NCBI RefSeq assembly: GCF_900113335.1
Contig: NZ_FOOX01000021.1
Span: 38,914 to 102,913, forward strand
DNA length: 64,000 nucleotides
Direction: 5' to 3'
DNA from: Desulfotruncus arcticus DSM 17038
GTDB lineage: Bacteria; Bacillota; Desulfotomaculia; Desulfotomaculales; Desulfallaceae
Shown: piece after piece, positions 62,922-64,000 of the stretch
Position numbering within the stretch: position 1 is the stretch's first letter
How the letters are laid out: the number at the start of each line of letters is the position of its first letter
The notes under the pieces: generated by a model
Database searches by the model: none
Told to the model about the DNA's origin: nothing
What the model saw: only the letters and a program-made list of their open reading frames with translations
Position numbers and translations under genes: made by a program

Positions 62922-63698
62922 ATGCATTTTACAAAACAAAGATTACCTAAGACTTTAATTTTGTTAATTTTATTAATTACAATAATTTCTTTTGGAACAG
63001 TAGCAACCGCAGAACCCAGTAAAGACGTTGCAGACATAGTTTATATTAATGGTAATATCTACACTGTTGATAAAGATTTTAGTAAGGCATCTGCTTTTGC
63101 AATCAAGGATGGTCAATTTATATACGTTGATTCTAACGCTACGATCGGCAACTATATCGGTAAAGGTACTAAGGTTATTAACTTAAAGGGTAATACAGTT
63201 TTACCGGGTTTAATTGATTCACATTTGCACTACTCCGGAGTTGGTCGTGTAATGCAGCAAATTGATTGTTTCTGGAAACCAAAACAAGAAATTTTAGATG
63301 CTGTAGCAGCAGCAGTTGCTAAAGCAGAACCAGGCGAATGGATTATTGGTCGTGGCTGGAATCAAGAAGTATGGGATCCTGATGTATGGCCAACACGTTG
63401 GGATTTAGATGCAATTGCCCCTGATAACCCTGTAGTATTAACCCGTGTTTGCGGACATGCTATTTGGGTTAATTCTAAAGCTATGGAGATAGCAAATATT
63501 GATGCCAATGGCACTACCACTTCTAACCCAGTAGGAGGCGAAATTTTACGTAACGCAGAAGGAACCGCCATTGGAATTTTTACTGATACAGCTTCACAAC
63601 TTATTACAAAAAATAAACCCCAGGATAGCGAAAGGCAGCAAATTGAAGCCCTTAAACTAACTCAGGACCATATTCTTTCCTATGAGCCAATTGCATAA
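62922..63698 (+). pseudogene. secreted amidohydrolase (YtcJ-like), 3' truncated
   Basis: 258 residues with a signal peptide (TVATAEPS), ADIVYINGNIYTVD, metal motif LPGLIDSHLHYSG (HxH) and WIIGRGWNQEVWD, typical of YtcJ-type amidohydrolases, which are normally about 550 residues. The frame ends at DHILSYEPIA, so the rest of the metal site is lost. The sequence downstream looks like an insertion sequence end, so the gene was probably cut by insertion. GGGGAGGGG precedes the ATG. Confidence 0.75.
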
Positions 63699-63798
63699 TT
63701 CTAACCCCATAAAACACAAGGGCTCATTAAACATAGGAAGACAAATTTACCCTAGCCAAAAAAGTTAAAATATCTCAATAAAGCTGCCAAAAATAAAA

Positions 63799-63865
63799 GG
63801 TTTCACCCGATTGCTATAGAAGTGTTTTTCATTCCCACAACAAAAAACACAAGCGAGGTGAAACC
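63799..63865. repeat. inverted repeat at presumed insertion sequence left end
   Basis: GGTTTCACC (63799-63807) and GGTGAAACC (63857-63865) flank a loop just before a new open frame. Confidence 0.4.
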
Positions 63866-63869
63866 CTAC

Positions 63870-64000
63870 ATGTATATTCTTGGTGGAATGCTTTTTTCCT
63901 TTGAAGTTTTAGTTAAAAATTTCGATGAGGAAGATAAACTATATCAAATTTTAAAGCAAATTGATTGTAAAGAAATTGAAAAATTAAATGGCTGTTATAT
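63870..64000 (+). mobile_element. 5' part of a probable transposase gene, cut by window end
   Basis: GCGAGGTG precedes ATG 63870, and 43 codons (MYILGGMLFSFEVLVKNFDE..) run to the window edge. The transposase family is not recognisable from this piece. The call rests on the truncated gene upstream, the inverted repeat and AT-rich composition. Confidence 0.4.

Noticed and set aside
1..64000. CRISPR array or cas genes
   Set aside because: No regularly spaced direct repeats and no Cas-like proteins were seen.

Overview
The window reads as chromosomal DNA of an endospore-forming, anaerobic Firmicute, most like the Desulfotomaculum/Pelotomaculum group (inference). The support is a SpoVT regulator, an alpha/beta-type small acid-soluble spore protein, two LysM wall hydrolases behind c-di-AMP (ydaO-type) riboswitches, a hybrid cluster protein, a [NiFe] hydrogenase, UbiD, and frequent TTG/GTG starts behind strong GGAGG ribosome binding sites. 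No rRNA, CRISPR array or intact tRNA is visible.

Positions 1-31,700 are mostly intact core genome. They hold DUF4912 and a fused GH57 branching enzyme/GT4 glycosyltransferase; a universal stress protein with two fluoride channels; an oxidative pentose phosphate operon (gnd-zwf-cyclase); cinA overlapping an OLD-type ATPase/TOPRIM gene; spoVT; a SASP gene; cadC-cadA; a riboswitch-controlled NlpC/P60 hydrolase; a [NiFe] hydrogenase pair with its maturation protease and a ferritin-like protein; DUF438 and hcp; a riboswitch-controlled SleB-type hydrolase; a metallo-beta-lactamase-fold protein; a two-component system; and a UbiD decarboxylase.

Positions 31,700-40,600 hold two arsenic-type units (arsR-permease-thioredoxin-CMD, and arsR-arsM). 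They flank a cell-wall amidase and a signal peptidase, and are followed by an ECF sigma/anti-sigma unit. ArsM could make methylated arsenicals that the ArsP-like permease exports.

Positions 40,600-49,800 are unstable: a frameshifted IS91-type transposase next to an intact tyrosine recombinase, then four copies of a degenerate repeat (terminator-like hairpin, G-rich ribosome binding site, TGATGCCAATG) beside gene fragments, a membrane FeS/glutaredoxin protein, an alpha/beta hydrolase, and an AT-rich Rrf2/flavoprotein/ferredoxin cluster.

Positions 50,600-58,210 contain the remains of an integrative element. A replication-relaxation-like protein, a UvrD remnant, an S1-domain protein, SSB, a CHC2 primase and small element proteins are nearly all frameshifted or deleted. 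The segment ends at a 3' fragment of tRNA-Ser(CGA), an expected integration site. A MerR/CMD pair and an E2-like acyltransferase within it look intact.

From 58,211 to 64,000 there is an alpha/beta hydrolase, a PadR unit with a broken prefix-domain/FtsW-like gene, two truncated genes meeting tail to tail near 61,720, and a truncated amidohydrolase abutting the start of a probable insertion sequence.
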